DNA of 64,000 nucleotides from Thelephora terrestris (GCA_015956445.1 WIUZ02000023.1:1-64000), one strand, 5' to 3'. Shown: positions 46,270 to 58,302, counted from the first letter of the stretch. The notes: generated from the sequence alone by a model not told the origin. Made by a program: numbers and translations.

Positions 46270-48685
46270 TTACAAGAATTTCTTATGACAGGACTTGCAT
46301 CGGTCGTAAACACCCCCTCGTAGGTTCTCGCAGCCAACACATTCCATGATGCTGTAATTGCAGCGTGGGCAATGCAGGAGGGATCCAACCAACGAGTATG
46401 GCATGTGCTCCCTGTGTCCTGGGCAACTGGTTGACCAACATCTCAACTTCGCGCCCTTTTCCGCGCCAGCTCTGGGGTCTGTTATACCAGCCTGGGGCTC
46501 TTGTTTCTTTAGATCAAGAGCCGCTCGTAGCCCAAGCTTGAGCGCGCCAGCACAATGGGCCAAATGATTCCCAGGAATGCTACTGATTTTCTCTTGCATG
46601 CGGGATGTTGTGGCTTCATTCTTGAACTTCGAGAAAAGTAACCGACACTCCATTTCGATGATTTGCTGTTCACTATTTGAAAATCACCCATCAACAAGAT
46701 TGCGTCTTCTGCATAGTTCCAGGAGAGCCTCACCCAGCGCTGACACACGAAAAGAATTCTTCAACGATGTTGTCTTCCGATAACTTGCTTTCAATATCCT
46801 TCAAGGCGAGGTCGCGGAGGGGTTGCATATCGAGCTTCCCACGGCATGGAGTAAATGGTACGGAACGGGTATTCAGTTGAAGGAAGCTTACTAAATTAGC
46901 GATAATGTAAATGCTCTTCGGTGAACAAGGCGGGGGTGAGCTGGTGTACTCCTGACATGAGTCGGTTCTTTGTGACCTAAGGGGAGCGAACGAAGTTTGG
47001 CCAGTGAACAGGTAGAAGAAAAGCGACCTCCATCTGCAGGAGAAGAAATCTCGGACGTTCATCAACTGATTGAGAGGTAAGATATGGAACCTCAACTCAC
47101 GCAGAATATGATCCCGGAAAAAGAACCGCCCGTATTTCGCCATTTTCTTTCGTGCCAGTCTCAGTCTCAGTGGAGTTGCTTTCACAGTCACTCTCGGCGT
47201 CCGTGTCTCCCACGGAATCTCTCGTCGGTGTACCTTGACCATTGAAGCGTGTAACACCTTGGGCATTTGTTTAGCCACAAACGCACGCACTCGCAGAGTG
47301 CCTTTACCCACAGACTCCCAATTTATCGCCCACAATTGTGCTTGAGAAGTAGAGAGCTTTCAGAACGTCCCTGCTCTTTGAACACCGGACCCAGCATTTC
47401 CGGTCAAAGAAGACCCCTTCGCGGATGGATTTCACTATTGCCTCCTGAAGGGCATCCCATTTCGTGGGACTGTCGATGGACGTAGACTGCCCGAAAAATC
47501 AGAATTGGCCTCGACCCTGAAAAACGGACGAACGGGAGGTAGACTGTTGGATGTCGTGGTTGTGGAAGTATCAGTACTTTGGTTGATAATCCTCCAAAGC
47601 AACGAGAGAGTGCCCTGCACACATCCGAGGTCCTCTTTGTAACGGTTGTCGATGATCTCGCAAAACTTCGCCCATGTTGCCTTCTCCGCGGTGTCGTTCC
47701 GCAATGCGGATACGAGCTGCGTTACGCACTCCATCTTAACATCATCATATCTGAGGCCCACGCTCAAGTTCGCCCGTTGCAGAAGCTTCCTGCACGCACC
47801 TTGATGTGAACTCGCTGAAGGTTTCTTCGACAATGTCACGATTCTTCAGCTCGGTCCGTATGGAGTTGAAAGCGAGGACTTTTAATTCAGGGACGTCGTA
47901 CTGATCCCAGAGCGAGAGTACACCCAAAGTCAATAGGGTAATTTGAGTGGGGTTTCACAGACGTACTTTATCAGCGAGTCGGTAGACTGATTTAGGGGAC
48001 GCTCGTGGAATCGCATTAGCGGACGAGGTCCGCACCTCGCTCGCTCCCGAGTTGTGGTTCTCCTGAGACCCAAGCGACGCAAATGCGATTTTCCCTGTGT
48101 AAAGATAGAGGATGAACGCCTGAAACCTACCACCAGCATCAATAAATAATCTCGCGACATGTCGGCGGGTCCTTACGTGACGAACGCCATGTCAGGTACC
48201 CTGATAACCTTTCCCTTGTCAGGAAGTTCTGTGTGGGTTTCGTAGTAAGACTCCTCACCACCCTGGCTGTGGGGTGGTCCGGAGGGTCCTGCAGCTGATC
48301 CGCCGTGAGTTAGTGTAGGCGGAGTGGGCTCCTCATCCTCATCGTCCTCAAGGTCGCTGTCGGAGTAGTATCCATAATCCTCAGCAGTTGATTCACGACC
48401 GTCGGTATCTTCGTTGAAATCCCTCAGTTCTGCCTCAGAAAAGTTTCCGAAGAGGACTAACGTAGCGGGTCAATTGTTGGGTGCACTGGGATTCCATGGA
48501 ATGGACTCACGATCGTTGAAATAAGGAACAGATTTCAACACATGGCTGCTCGCATAGAGTGCCCTCGATCCGCACACCCTTCCAGAGGAGACTCTGCGCG
48601 AGAATAAGATAATTTTTGTGTCAACAAAAGTTCCAGAGACGATGCCCTTGTTTAGTGCCTCGCGGAGGGGAAGTGTGGCGGCCAT
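46270..48685 (-). CDS. Double-BTB protein with Cys-rich tail, copy 3
   Basis: This is the third and most downstream of three tandem paralogs. The N-terminal BTB core reads MAATLPLREALNKGIVSGTF, VDTKIILFSRRVSSG and LYASSHVLKSVPYFND. An acidic linker follows (YYSDSDLEDDEDEEP), then the BACK-like part (LYTGKIAFASLGS, SPKSVYRLADK, YDVPELKVLAFNSIR, RDIVEETFSEFTSR). The second unit begins ALQEAIVKSIREGVFFDRK, has an acidic AESDCESNSTETET, and LFTGQTSFAPLRS, SPKSIYIIANL, IESKLSEDNIVEEF. The tail carries cysteine pairs: CWSTSC, CPRC, CVGC and CKSC, ending HKKFL. BTB proteins usually act as adaptors, for example to Cullin-3 ligases; that role is inferred here. Several introns were inferred and all frames seem open, so the gene looks intact. 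The exon edges in the middle (46.9-47.5 kb) are approximate. Confidence 0.7.
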
Positions 48686-48950
48686 GAAAAGTAGTGGCTC
48701 AAGCTCAAGCGCTGTGGTGGGCGCTGATTTGCAATAAACAACCGATTCGTCCGCGATTAGCTGTTAGAATTCGTTGTGGGATTTCCCGTCAGTGCTCTCT
48801 GCCCACGACACACTGAAGATCACGGTCCATGTGCCTGCAGTCTATCCTCGACATTTACGTTATAGATACCCCGGCTGGTGCATGTATAGACGGAACACAA
48901 CACTTCGATATCGCAAAGTAAAATGATAATAATTAAACCAGCGCTGAAAA
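48686..48950. promoter_or_regulatory. Spacer between BTB copies 2 and 3
   Basis: The 265-base spacer must contain the promoter of copy 3. Its length is close to that of the spacer between copies 1 and 2. No specific element was recognised. Confidence 0.35.
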
Positions 48951-51355
48951 TTACCGGATACAATCACAGAGGTCTTTTCTGGCAGCGGGATGAGGGGCAC
49001 AAACACCACAGGTTCCCCGGAAGCGCCCGCAACTTGCGCATCGGGTGCGCCGTGGGCCGCGACACACCGGGCAGATCTCGAGTGAGGCGGGTGGACGTTC
49101 CTTGTTTCCTGTCCGGCTGGAAAGGGCACCTTCTCTCACTTCCGCTTGGGGGGAGTGTCTCCCTAGGCCCAGGGCGGTTCGTAACCCAAGCTTGAATGCA
49201 TCAGCATGGTGCACCAGACGGTTCTCAGAAATACCCCCAATCTTCTCTTGCACGAGGGATATAGTGGCTTCGTTCTTATACTTTGAGAAAAGCAAACGAC
49301 ACTCCATTTCTAGGATTCGGTTGTCACTGTGATGAGAATACCGTCCTTGAGCATTATAGCAGCGGATGTCCACATAAATTCAGGAGGGCCTCACCTAGCG
49401 GAGATACGCGAAAAGAGCTCTTCTACAATGTTCGTTTCTGATAGTTTGCTTTCGATATCTTCGAAGGCAAGTTCGCGAAGTGGTTGAATGTTCAGCTTCA
49501 AGTCATCCAGGATCGCCACCGTGAGTGAGAGATTTGGTCGACTGGGGAAAACTCACTAAATTGGCGAGGACGTAGATGCTCTTTGGCGAACAAGGAGGAG
49601 GAGTGTCTGCCGTAGTTTTCTTGAGGATGTATCTCAGACGGAAGCCTGCGCCTTGCGACCTAAGGGGGGCGAAAGAAATATGGCCGGTGTATTTATAGAA
49701 GAAAAGGGACGTCCATCTGGAGAAGGAGATCAGAACCTCTAATGTTCACCGGTTAGGTGAGACGCAAAGATTTACTCACGCGGAATGCGACCCGGGGGAA
49801 AGAACTATACGGGTGTGACCATTTCCCTCCTCCATGTCACCAGTCTCAGCAGGGTCACTTTCGCAGTCGCTTTCAGCGTTGATCTCCCTCAAAGAATCTT
49901 TCGTAGGAGAGTCCTTGCTGTGGGAGCGTTTGATACCTCCGACCTCTCAGTCAAAAATATACGGACGTGTGATGCAACTTCGCTCACAAGATTTCAATTC
50001 ATCGCCTGTGATTACACTTGAAGAGTAAATCGTTTTCAGCGGGTTCGCTTTTTTCGAGTATTGGGCCCAGTATTTCCTGTCAAAGAAGACCCCTTCGCGA
50101 ATTGATTTCACCATCGCCGTCTGGAGGTCGCACCAACCCATGGGGTTTCTGATGCTTGTCGGCTGGCTGAAAGCTCAAATTTACCTCAACAATTATGAGC
50201 GAAAAATAGACGAACGGAAGGTGCGCCGTTGGATGCCATGGTCAAAGACGCACCACCGTCTTGGTTGGAAGTCTTCCAAAGCAACGAAAGGGTGTCCGTC
50301 ACATGTTGTAGCTCGCCTTTGAAATGTCTTTCTATTATCTCGCATAACCTCGCCCATGTTGTTTGCTCTGGTGTGTCATTCCGCAATGCGGACGCTAGCA
50401 GAGGGGCACACACCATCTGGATGTCCTCGTATCTACGGCCCAGGGTCAGCTTCGACAATTCCACGAGCCCTGTACGCCCACCTCGATGTAAACTCGCTGA
50501 AGGTCTCTTCCAATATGTCACAATTCTTTATTTCGCACCGTATGTGATTAAGAGCGAGATCCTTCAATGCGGGAGTATCGTACTAGCCCAAAGCAGGACC
50601 ATGTTCAACATTCCTATGGAAGTTTGGGTGAGGTTCGGCGTGCGCACCTTGTCAGCGAGTCGGTAGATCGACTTGGGCGAGGGTGATGGAATCTTGTCGT
50701 TAATTGTGGTCTGTGCTTCGGCCGTCCTCGAACTGCGGTTTTCGCGGGGTCCGAGCGGCGCAAATTGTATCTGACCCGTGTAAAGATAGAAGATGAACGC
50801 CTGAAACCTACCATCCCGTCAGCGGATGATCCTGCCGCTGGTCCATCAACCTTACGTAACGAATGCCATGTCAGGTATCTTGACGATCTTCCCCTGGTTG
50901 TCCAGCTCGCTGTGGTTTTCGTAACAAGACCCCTCGCTTGCCGGGCGGTGGGATGGTGCTGCCCTCAATTCATCAGAAGCCAGTGATGACGAACTTGGCT
51001 TCTCGTCCTCGTCGTCCTCAAGGTCGCTATCGGAGTCGTAGCCATAATTCTCAGCGATGGTTTCATAGTCACCGAAACCATCGTCTAAATTCCGCAGTTC
51101 TGCTTCTGAGAAGTTTCCAAAGAGAACTTTCGGGGAGTGAATTAGTTGGGTGCAGCTGGGAGTGAGTATGAAGAGCTCACGGTCGTTGAAATAAGGGACT
51201 GATTTCAGCACGTGGCTGCTCGCATAGAGTGCCTTTGGTCCGTAAACTCTCCCAGACGTGTCTCTGCGCGTGAATAAGATGATCTTGGTGTCCACAAGCG
51301 TCCCAGAGACGATTCCCTCGTTCAATGCCTCGCGGAAGGGGAGTGTGGCGACCAT
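48951..51355 (-). CDS. Double-BTB protein with Cys-rich tail, copy 2
   Basis: This is the middle paralog. The start MVATLPFREALNEGIVSGTL matches copies 1 and 3. The first BTB continues VDTKIILFTRRDTSG and LYASSHVLKSVPYFND, then an intron, LLFGNFSEAELR and an acidic NYGYDSDSDLEDDEDE. The BACK-like part has LYTGQIQFAPLGP, SPKSIYRLADK and FSEFTSR. The second BTB has TAMVKSIREGVFFDRKYW, an acidic ESDCESDPAETGD, then KYTGHISFAPLRSQ, SPKSIYVLAN and MECRLLFSKYKNEATISLVQ. The tail is shorter and differently arranged than in the other copies: CPVC, CASC, CGVC, CDC. This paralog has diverged most at its C-terminus. It ends DLCDCIR at 48951. An upstream in-frame ATG at 51451 exists, but the other copies argue for 51355. 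Confidence 0.7.
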
Positions 51356-51611
51356 CCCGCCGTAAGAGTCCAGGTTGATCAATTCCCATGCACATGGTGG
51401 GGCGTTAAGCAGTCGGAAGCGGATGACCGAGCTTCCCAAACTCGATCGCATCTGGTGTTCATTCGATTTTCAATGGTCGTGTACAATCGGTAGTACTCCG
51501 CGCTGTCCAAGAAATATGCTCGCCATAGAGGTGTGTACACGGTAGGTACAAAGAAGTTCCAGACCAGAAAATACCCACTAATCAGAGCGACTCTCGGCGG
51601 TTTTATGTGGT
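51356..51611. promoter_or_regulatory. Spacer between BTB copies 1 and 2
   Basis: The 256-base spacer separates two head-to-tail paralogs. It presumably holds the copy 2 promoter. No site was recognised. Confidence 0.35.
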
Positions 51612-54138
51612 CTATTGACCGGGGAATGATACAACCAACCCGAATTTCTTCCTGCAATATTGACACCGCATGTCACGACCAGTTCGTTCGTGACCACAGC
51701 CTGTACAGATCAGGTAGTGTTGTCGACCGGCCTTGAAGCACGGCTGGCAGAATTCGTTGGTCAAAACTCCTTCCAGCGAGTAGGACGTGTAACTCTTATT
51801 TCCCGGGCAATCACGGTCCTGGCATCGCAGCATGACATCACCTCTTCCAGCCACGTTGTCCCGTTTCATGAGATCAAGGGCTGATTGCAGCCCGAGTTTG
51901 AGCACATCGGCCTGGTGTGTCGAACGAGTTGCGCAAACGCCAGCAAATTGTTCTTGCATACGGAGAACTGTTGCAGGGCTCTGGAACCTTGAAAAAAATA
52001 ATCGACACTCCATCTCCCTAACCTCTTCGTAGCTGAGGGTCGTGATCCATTAGCCTGTAGGAGATTTCAATAAATTCAGTGGAAACTTACGTGGAGCTGA
52101 CTTGAGAAGAGAGTTCATCAACTATATTGTCTTGGGATAACTTGCTTTCAATATCACCCAAGGAGAGCGCCCTGAGAGGTTGAATATTGAGCTACAGGCG
52201 GTGAGAGTTCGATGTCATGCTGTGAACTTTTCCCGTCTTGCCAAAGGGGGGCTCACCAAGCGGGCAAGGCAGTAAACACTTTTAGGTGAACAAGGAGGGG
52301 GTTCGTCCGGTGCGCTCCCGAGGACATACGCCAGGCGAAAGTCTGCGCCTTGCGATTTCAGCGGGGCAAACGAGATTTCGTCCGTACATAGATAGAAAAA
52401 AACGGATTTCCAGCTGAGATGGAAATAAGATTGCAGGATCCAGCGATCTAAAAAGAGACCCAACTCACGTTGCGAACGATCCGGGGGTAAGAATCGCGCG
52501 AGCTTGTCTATGCTCTTCCCACTTGCAGTCTTGTTGGAGGGCAGAAGGGAATTCCCCAGCCTCCTCGGTATCGCTTTCGCAGTCGCTCCCATCGTCGATC
52601 TCTCTCCCAGGATGTCTTGCAGTATCTTTACCGTCGGAATGCACGATGCCTACGCACTCAATTCAGTAGCCGTCACTCCGCCACCATAATGCATTGACAT
52701 ACATGCCCTCAGAGCATCGCCTGTGATTAGGCGGGAAAAGTAAATGGGCCTCAGGACACGGCCGTCTCTCGAGTGCCTGGTCCAATACTTCTGGTCGAAG
52801 AAAACTCCCTGGTTGATCGATTTTACCATCGCGGCCTTTATAACTTTCCAGTATGTGGGATGTTCAACGGGCGGAGGCTGCCACTGTGCGAATATTAGAC
52901 TTTGCGATGGGAATCAGTAGGAACAGTCAATGGACGAACGGCAGGTTGGCTAGTAGGTGATGCGATGACACTACCGCGTTGGTTTGCTGCGCTCCACAAC
53001 AAAGGGAGAACTTCCGCCACGTGTTCGAGGTCGCCTCGGGAATGGCGATCGATTATTGCGGAAATTCTCGGCCATGTTTGTTGCGTCGTATCGTTCACCA
53101 AGGTATGTATGAGATGAGTGACGTATTCTTTCCTTACTTCATCGTATCTGTGGTTGCTGGTTGATCCCAGCGGCAATTACACGAACCATACGCACTTACT
53201 TGGATGCAAATTTGCTGAACGTTTCTTTGACAATGTCACGAGTATGGAGTTCGTCACGAATGCGACATAGAGCGAGAGTTCTCAACTCAGGAACGTCATA
53301 CTGGGGAAAGTGGGTGGTCAGGACGGCTCAGGAAATAATCAAGTACCATACCTTGTCGGCGAGTCGATATATGGACCTCGGGGAAGGTCGCGGCACATCA
53401 TCATGAAGGGAATCGCGCAATCCGATCCCCCAGGTTTGATTCGCTCCAGACTTCGTTGGCGCAAATTCCATCTCGCCTGTGTAAAGATAGAGTAGAAACG
53501 CCTGAAACCTACGAACGCGATGGAAAAGGCGCCTTCGGGGTAGAGTCAACGTGAACTTACGTGATAAATGCCACGTCGGGGATCCTTATGACTTTTCCTT
53601 TGTAGGATCGTTCTGAGTATCTTTCCCGGGGAGGTTTCCGGAACGTTCCAGATCTCAGAGAGCGTAAAGAGTCTGATCTTAGCACCCTCTTCAGTGAGCC
53701 TTGTTGCGGAGTGACTTTTCTGAAGGCCTCCTTCACAGTGTCTGCCCTCTTCAACACACCCTTTAGGACGTCTGCGGCTGTCTCGTTGTCGTCCTCGAGA
53801 TCGCTGTCGGAGCAATAACCGTAATCAAATGAATATTCGCCGTCGTCAAAGGTGTCGCCGAAATCCTGTGATTCAGCCTCCCTAAAGTTTCCAAAGAGCA
53901 CTTTCAGGGCAGGATCGTCAAATCGCCAGCTAGACAACATCAAGAATAGCGCGAGGGACTCACGAAGGCTGAAGTGAGGAATAGATTTCAGGACGTGGCT
54001 GCTCGCATACAGCTCTTTTGGCCCATGAACTCTACCGGAGGAGTCCTTGCGGGAGAACAGGATGATCTTGGTGTCGACAAATGTCCCAGAGGCGATGCCC
54101 TCGTTCAAGGCCTCGCGGAAAGAAAGTGTGGCCGCCAT
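51612..54138 (-). CDS. Double-BTB protein with Cys-rich tail, copy 1
   Basis: This is the most upstream of three paralogs. Start MAATLSFREALNEGIASGTF, followed by VDTKIILFSRKDSSG and LYASSHVLKSIPHF, a first BTB. A donor at SLR|GTGAGT leads to LLFGNFREAES and an acidic DYGYCSDSDLEDDNE, then a longer Ser/Arg-rich linker than in the other copies. The BACK-like part has LYTGEMEFAPTKS, SPRSIYRLADK, YDVPELRTLAL and ETFSKFASK. The second BTB (KAAMVKSINQGVFFDQKYW) is followed by ERSDCESDTEE-type acid, LCTDEISFAPLKSQ, SPKSVYCLARL and IESKLSQDNIVDE. The Cys tail has CQDRDC, CQPC, CTGC and CQYC, spaced like a double zinc ribbon. The C-terminus is KKFGLVVSFPGQ. Frames are open throughout. Confidence 0.72.
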
Positions 54139-54801
54139 CCGTTAGCGAACAGGAGACATCGGTATTGTCCGTGTTTTCATATTGAGGAGCGAACGCAAGG
54201 CAGCTGCCATGAAAGGCTGTTTATGGCAGACTGGGCGCTATACACTTGGGAGTATGACGCAGAATACGGCAAAGGCCGGCTTCGGCAGAGGGTTGGCCGC
54301 CCAGAGTATCAGCATAGCAGACGATGGAGACTAGAGTAAGTTATTGCCGGGAGTAACTTGGGTTAGGTGGCAGTCGAGCTCGCAGTTGAACGGCAAACGA
54401 AAATTTCAACAGTTGTTCTTCTGAACTGCAGGGGGTCAACGTCCAACAAAACGCGACCGCAGCCATCCGGTCCCTGTCGGAAAGGTCGACACAGTATATT
54501 CTTATCGGACCTAATTTTCTATATATGCATGTATCTCCGACAAATACTTACAGACAACATATCGGAGATAACTGTAAGCCTAAAATCAGGTACTGCTAGC
54601 AACAACCAGGAGGGGGGAGAGATAAGGGTAGCCTGGGGAACAGGGAGAACAGAGACGGTGTCCCCGTACAAGTACATAACCACATGGGAATCCTGGACAA
54701 TAGACAGAAAAGAAGAGGAACCGAAAGAAGGAGAGGCAGTCCAAAGGAAGGGCGAAGAGATACGAGCGGGGTATTGACACGGTCCACAAGCATGTGTCCG
54801 T
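54139..54801. other. Unassigned stretch upstream of the BTB array
   Basis: A 136-codon plus frame (54367-54777) and overlapping minus frames are present. The plus frame has NCRGSTSNK and, later, a Glu/Lys-rich end. A resemblance to the start of a retroposon endonuclease was considered but is too weak. It may be promoter plus old repeat debris. Confidence 0.3.
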
Positions 54802-55879
54802 CTACAGTGTACTGGCACACAGAGCTTCAGGGTAAGCTGTGGGAAAGGTCACGGAAATGGGTGGAGGAAAAATAAAGGAATAAGAATAGGTTGTGGTACA
54901 CGGATCGATTAACCTGATCCTGGCTTTCTCGTCGACAACAGGCTGATCTAATGCGCCCTTGTACCGGCGCGACTGGCTTTATACTGCCGAAGGCTCGTCA
55001 GTACCAAAAAATGAGACGAAATCGGTGGACACTCACGGCCCGAGCTTTCATCCTCCGTATCTCCCACTCCGGTGTGAGAGCGAACAAGTCTTGAATCATC
55101 TTCTCAATCAAAGCCGCCTGTCTCTGGCCCATGGTCTGGATCTCCTCAGAGGCGGTATACACCTTGAGTTTATCTAGTCGGCGCTCCTCAGCCTTCCTCG
55201 CCCATTCTGAACGTTCCTTCATTCGGCGTTCGTGGGACTCGTCAAGCCGCTCTAGGCACGCAACAGTACCAGAATGTGGGCGTTTAATAGGGGAGGGAAT
55301 GAGTTTAGTGTTCCTGGGTGGGGTAGAGGCCCTCGCAGGTGCAGTGGATGAGGTAGATGTTGGGACTAGGGTGGTAGTTCCAGAGAGCGTCGATGCTCTG
55401 GAGTTTGCTCGGGCAGGGGTCTGCTCTGGGAGAGGGCGGTGGTGAACATCATATGCCTATGAGATGATCAACGAATGTGTAATTCGAGAGAGAAAAAACA
55501 AGGAGCGGTGGCGCACCCTGCGTAACGGCGGGTCGTTCAAGACCCTGAACGCCTCTTGGATCTGGACGGACACTCAACGTGAGAGCACATCCCAGTAAGA
55601 GAAATGGACTGTGAGTTTACCCGATAGAACAGGTCCTGAGCCAATATCTTCTCTTCTTCGGAAGCGGACAGCGGGAGCTTATCCGGGTGAGTTTCCAACA
55701 CCTTTTGCTTGTATGATCGGCGGACTGCCGTGTGACGATGTTCAGATGAAGAGCCGAAATGCGCAACAAGTGTTCTACTCACTTTCTTCGACCACCGCCG
55801 TCCTGGATACACCAAGAATCTCGTATGGGTCCGTCGTGAGGTCCACCCCTTGCTGCAGCAGCTGCCGGTGCGAGGCCAT
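54802..55879 (-). CDS. DnaJ domain co-chaperone
   Basis: A J-domain protein that would stimulate an Hsp70 ATPase. The start MASHRQLLQQGVDLTTD is followed by PYEILGVSRTAVVEE, and after a short intron RRSYKQKVLETHPDKLPLSA with the essential His-Pro-Asp. Then QDLFYR, and next VQEAFRVLNDPPLRRAYDVH completes the J domain (about residues 18-90). A Pro/Ser/Thr-rich linker (PEQTPARANSRASTLSGTT) precedes a charged coiled-coil-like C-terminus (ERRMKERSEWARKAEERRLD, IQTMGQRQAALIEKMIQDLF, LTPEWEIRRMKARA). The last exon after the GTGAGT donor near 55.04 kb reads GALDQPVVDEKARIRLIDP and is less sure. It could end earlier. The gene is divergent from KIN28. Confidence 0.75.
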
Positions 55880-56178
55880 ACTTGATAGTAAAAAACACAA
55901 CGGCTGAATAAAATGATAACAATATGCAACGAATTCGAAAGGAAGGGTAGAAGTCAGAAGAGGGAGACTATTGACTGTAAGCTGCTCAGTGGGTGTAGCG
56001 ACGAAAGTTCAACCAAGTTACCAAAGTTCAACGCGCCCAGGAACGTGACGACCATCAACCGATCGATTGTCATGTGATCATTGGCATGTGGTCCTGGGGG
56101 CCTCCCAGGTCAATCACGATCCGAGACTCCGACCGACGCACTACATAAGGCCTCCATTGTTCATGGACTGTCTGCATC
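55880..56178. promoter_or_regulatory. Divergent promoter region DnaJ gene / KIN28
   Basis: The 299-base gap between divergent starts has no recognisable site. A direct repeat of AAGTTCAAC appears twice (around 56006-56032, AAAGTTCAACCAAGTTACCAAAGTTCAAC). Confidence 0.45.
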
Positions 56179-57799
56179 ATGGATGCCGCCGAGAAAGCCA
56201 ATGCTGAGAGACAAGCGAGGTGGTGAGTGGTCGTCTACTGGTTCTTTCACGTTCACATCGGTTGATTCAAGAGGACAAAGGTTGAAGGAAGCCAAGATTG
56301 GTGCGTTTTTGGACGCGACTATTTTGTTACTGCGATGAACATCTACAATCCCACCTTCATCAGGTGAAGGTACATACGCCGTCGTATACAGGGGTTGGTC
56401 ACTGTCACCGCCGTCTCCTCGTTTCCCACCTAAACATCGCCTCCAATCATTCTAGCCCGAGAGAAAAGCACGGGCCGACGAGTCGCCATTAAGAAAATCA
56501 AGGTCGGACAGTTCAAAGACGGGCTCGACATGTCAGCTATACGAGAAGTCAAGTACCTCCGTGAGCTCAGTCATCCCAACGTCATCGAGGTGTGCGAGAC
56601 ATCTATCCCGCCACTCAAAACGCACTCAATCGATCGTCTCTATCTGTTTTCTCTAGCTCCTGGACGTCTATTCTTCAAAGACAAACCTTAATCTCGTCTT
56701 AGAGTTCCTTGACACAGACCTAGAGTTGATCATCAAAGACCGCACATTGGTCTTCCTGCCTGCTGACATCAAAAGTTGGGTTGCGATGACATTCCGTGGT
56801 TTGGAATTTTGCCATCGGAACTTCATCTTGCATAGGGTACCTCCATCTCCCTGACCGTCTCACACTGCGCATTGACAACGAGACGGTTTGTGTGTCATCG
56901 GACACGTAGGATCTCAAACCAAATAACTTGCTCGTCGCATCCAACGGACAACTCAAGATTGCCGATTTCGGTCTGGCGAGGGACTTTGCGGATCCGGGAT
57001 ATAAAATGACATGTCAGGTTATCACCAGGTGTGTTTCACAGCGTTCGCCGTCGTTTCTGAGCTGACGCTGGTGGGTCCAGGTGGTACCGACCTCCAGAAC
57101 TCTTGTTCGGCGCCCGATACTACAGCACTGCCGTTGACATATGGTCCGTCGGGTGCATATTTGCTGAGCTTATGCTCAGGATACCTTACTTACCCGGAGA
57201 GAGTGATATGGACCAACTCAAGACCATATTCAGAGCGCTGGGTACCCCGACAGAGGATGATTGGCCGGTAAGAAGATCGAAGCTTCGTCGTCACCATTCC
57301 AGCCTCTCACATCTCCCTTTCGCTTTTCTATTCCGACAGGGTCACACGAAACTCCCGGATTATGTACCCGTCGGACAATTCCAGAAAACACCGCTCAGAG
57401 ACCTATTCACAGCTGCGACTGCGGACTGCCTTAACCTTCTCGGAAAGTGCTTGCTGTACGAGCCACGGAGAAGGGTAAGTGCCAAGGAGGTAGGTCGCGA
57501 TGATCTCTGGAATGTTCAGGTTCCTCATCCCATTGTAGGCCCTGAACCACTCGTACTTCTTTGCGCTTCCCAATCCCACTCACCCTTCGAAACTCCCTAA
57601 ACCTCCGTCGGCACATTCCTCGAAACCGTCGGACGACTTGGACGGGAACGGCGATCCTGTCTCCTCTGGTCCTGGAGGGAAGGCCGCTGGTCCCAACAAA
57701 CGGAAGCGAAAATTGTCGGGAAGTGGAAGAGGGGGGAAGGTCGACAGGATGGTTTCAAGGAAGTTGGACTTTGGTGCTGTCAGCACTGGGAGCTCATGA
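56179..57799 (+). CDS. KIN28: Cyclin-dependent kinase Kin28/Cdk7/Mcs6 (TFIIH kinase)
   Basis: Phosphorylates the RNA polymerase II C-terminal domain as part of TFIIH and activates other CDKs. The first exon starts [17 protein letters not shown]-site sequence continues with [19 protein letters not shown] (catalytic Lys) and [20 protein letters not shown], a NLLVLEF-type hinge ([18 protein letters not shown]) and [14 protein letters not shown] across an intron. DFG is in [17 protein letters not shown], and the T-loop is [20 protein letters not shown]. Next come [20 protein letters not shown] and GTPTEDDWP, then [20 protein letters not shown]. The C-terminus is Ser/Pro/Lys-rich ([15 protein letters not shown]) and ends AVSTGSS. 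About eight short introns are inferred. All catalytic residues are visible. The motif PGESD after IPYLP is diagnostic of the Cdk7 subfamily. Confidence 0.93.
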
Positions 57800-58302
57800 G
57801 GTCGTTTCAATTCCCTTTGTACGATGAGCATAAGATGGTGACATCTGACCTATATCGAGTATGTCAGGGCCTATGAGAGTGTATGAAAAAGATCTGCACA
57901 GTCGTGGAATCACGCTTGGCATACACACTGGACTACAACTCATATCATCCCAGGACACGCTGGTCGAACGAACCTCGAGCATTCCAACCAAGACTTATCG
58001 CGAATATGCAAGCCTCCCGGTCCGTTATCTTGAGGAGTTTGAGCTTGGACCTCGCTCTTTCGCAGCGATGAAAATGGATTGGCTGCTGTTCGAACCATTT
58101 GATATCAATTGCGGTATTCAGTGCCTTGCAGAAGACACGTAAAATCTTAGGCCATGGCTACCTCTCACTTTTGTTCTAATATTTCAAGTCTCTGTCTCGG
58201 TTCCATCTATATCTCGTTTGTTTCTGCCTACGCTCTACCCTACCACCTCGGCTCGACGACATGACCGCCGAACCCGTTCTCGCTCTTTCGATCATACAGG
58301 TC
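57800..58302. other. Intergenic, no supported gene
   Basis: The gap lies between converging genes. A 93-codon plus frame (57861-58142) begins MSGPMRVYEKDLHS but has no known features. No repeats were noted. Confidence 0.4.

Noticed and set aside
54367-54777. Possible start of a retroposon endonuclease
   Set aside because: Only a short NCRGST-like stretch resembles one. No downstream polymerase-like sequence is present.
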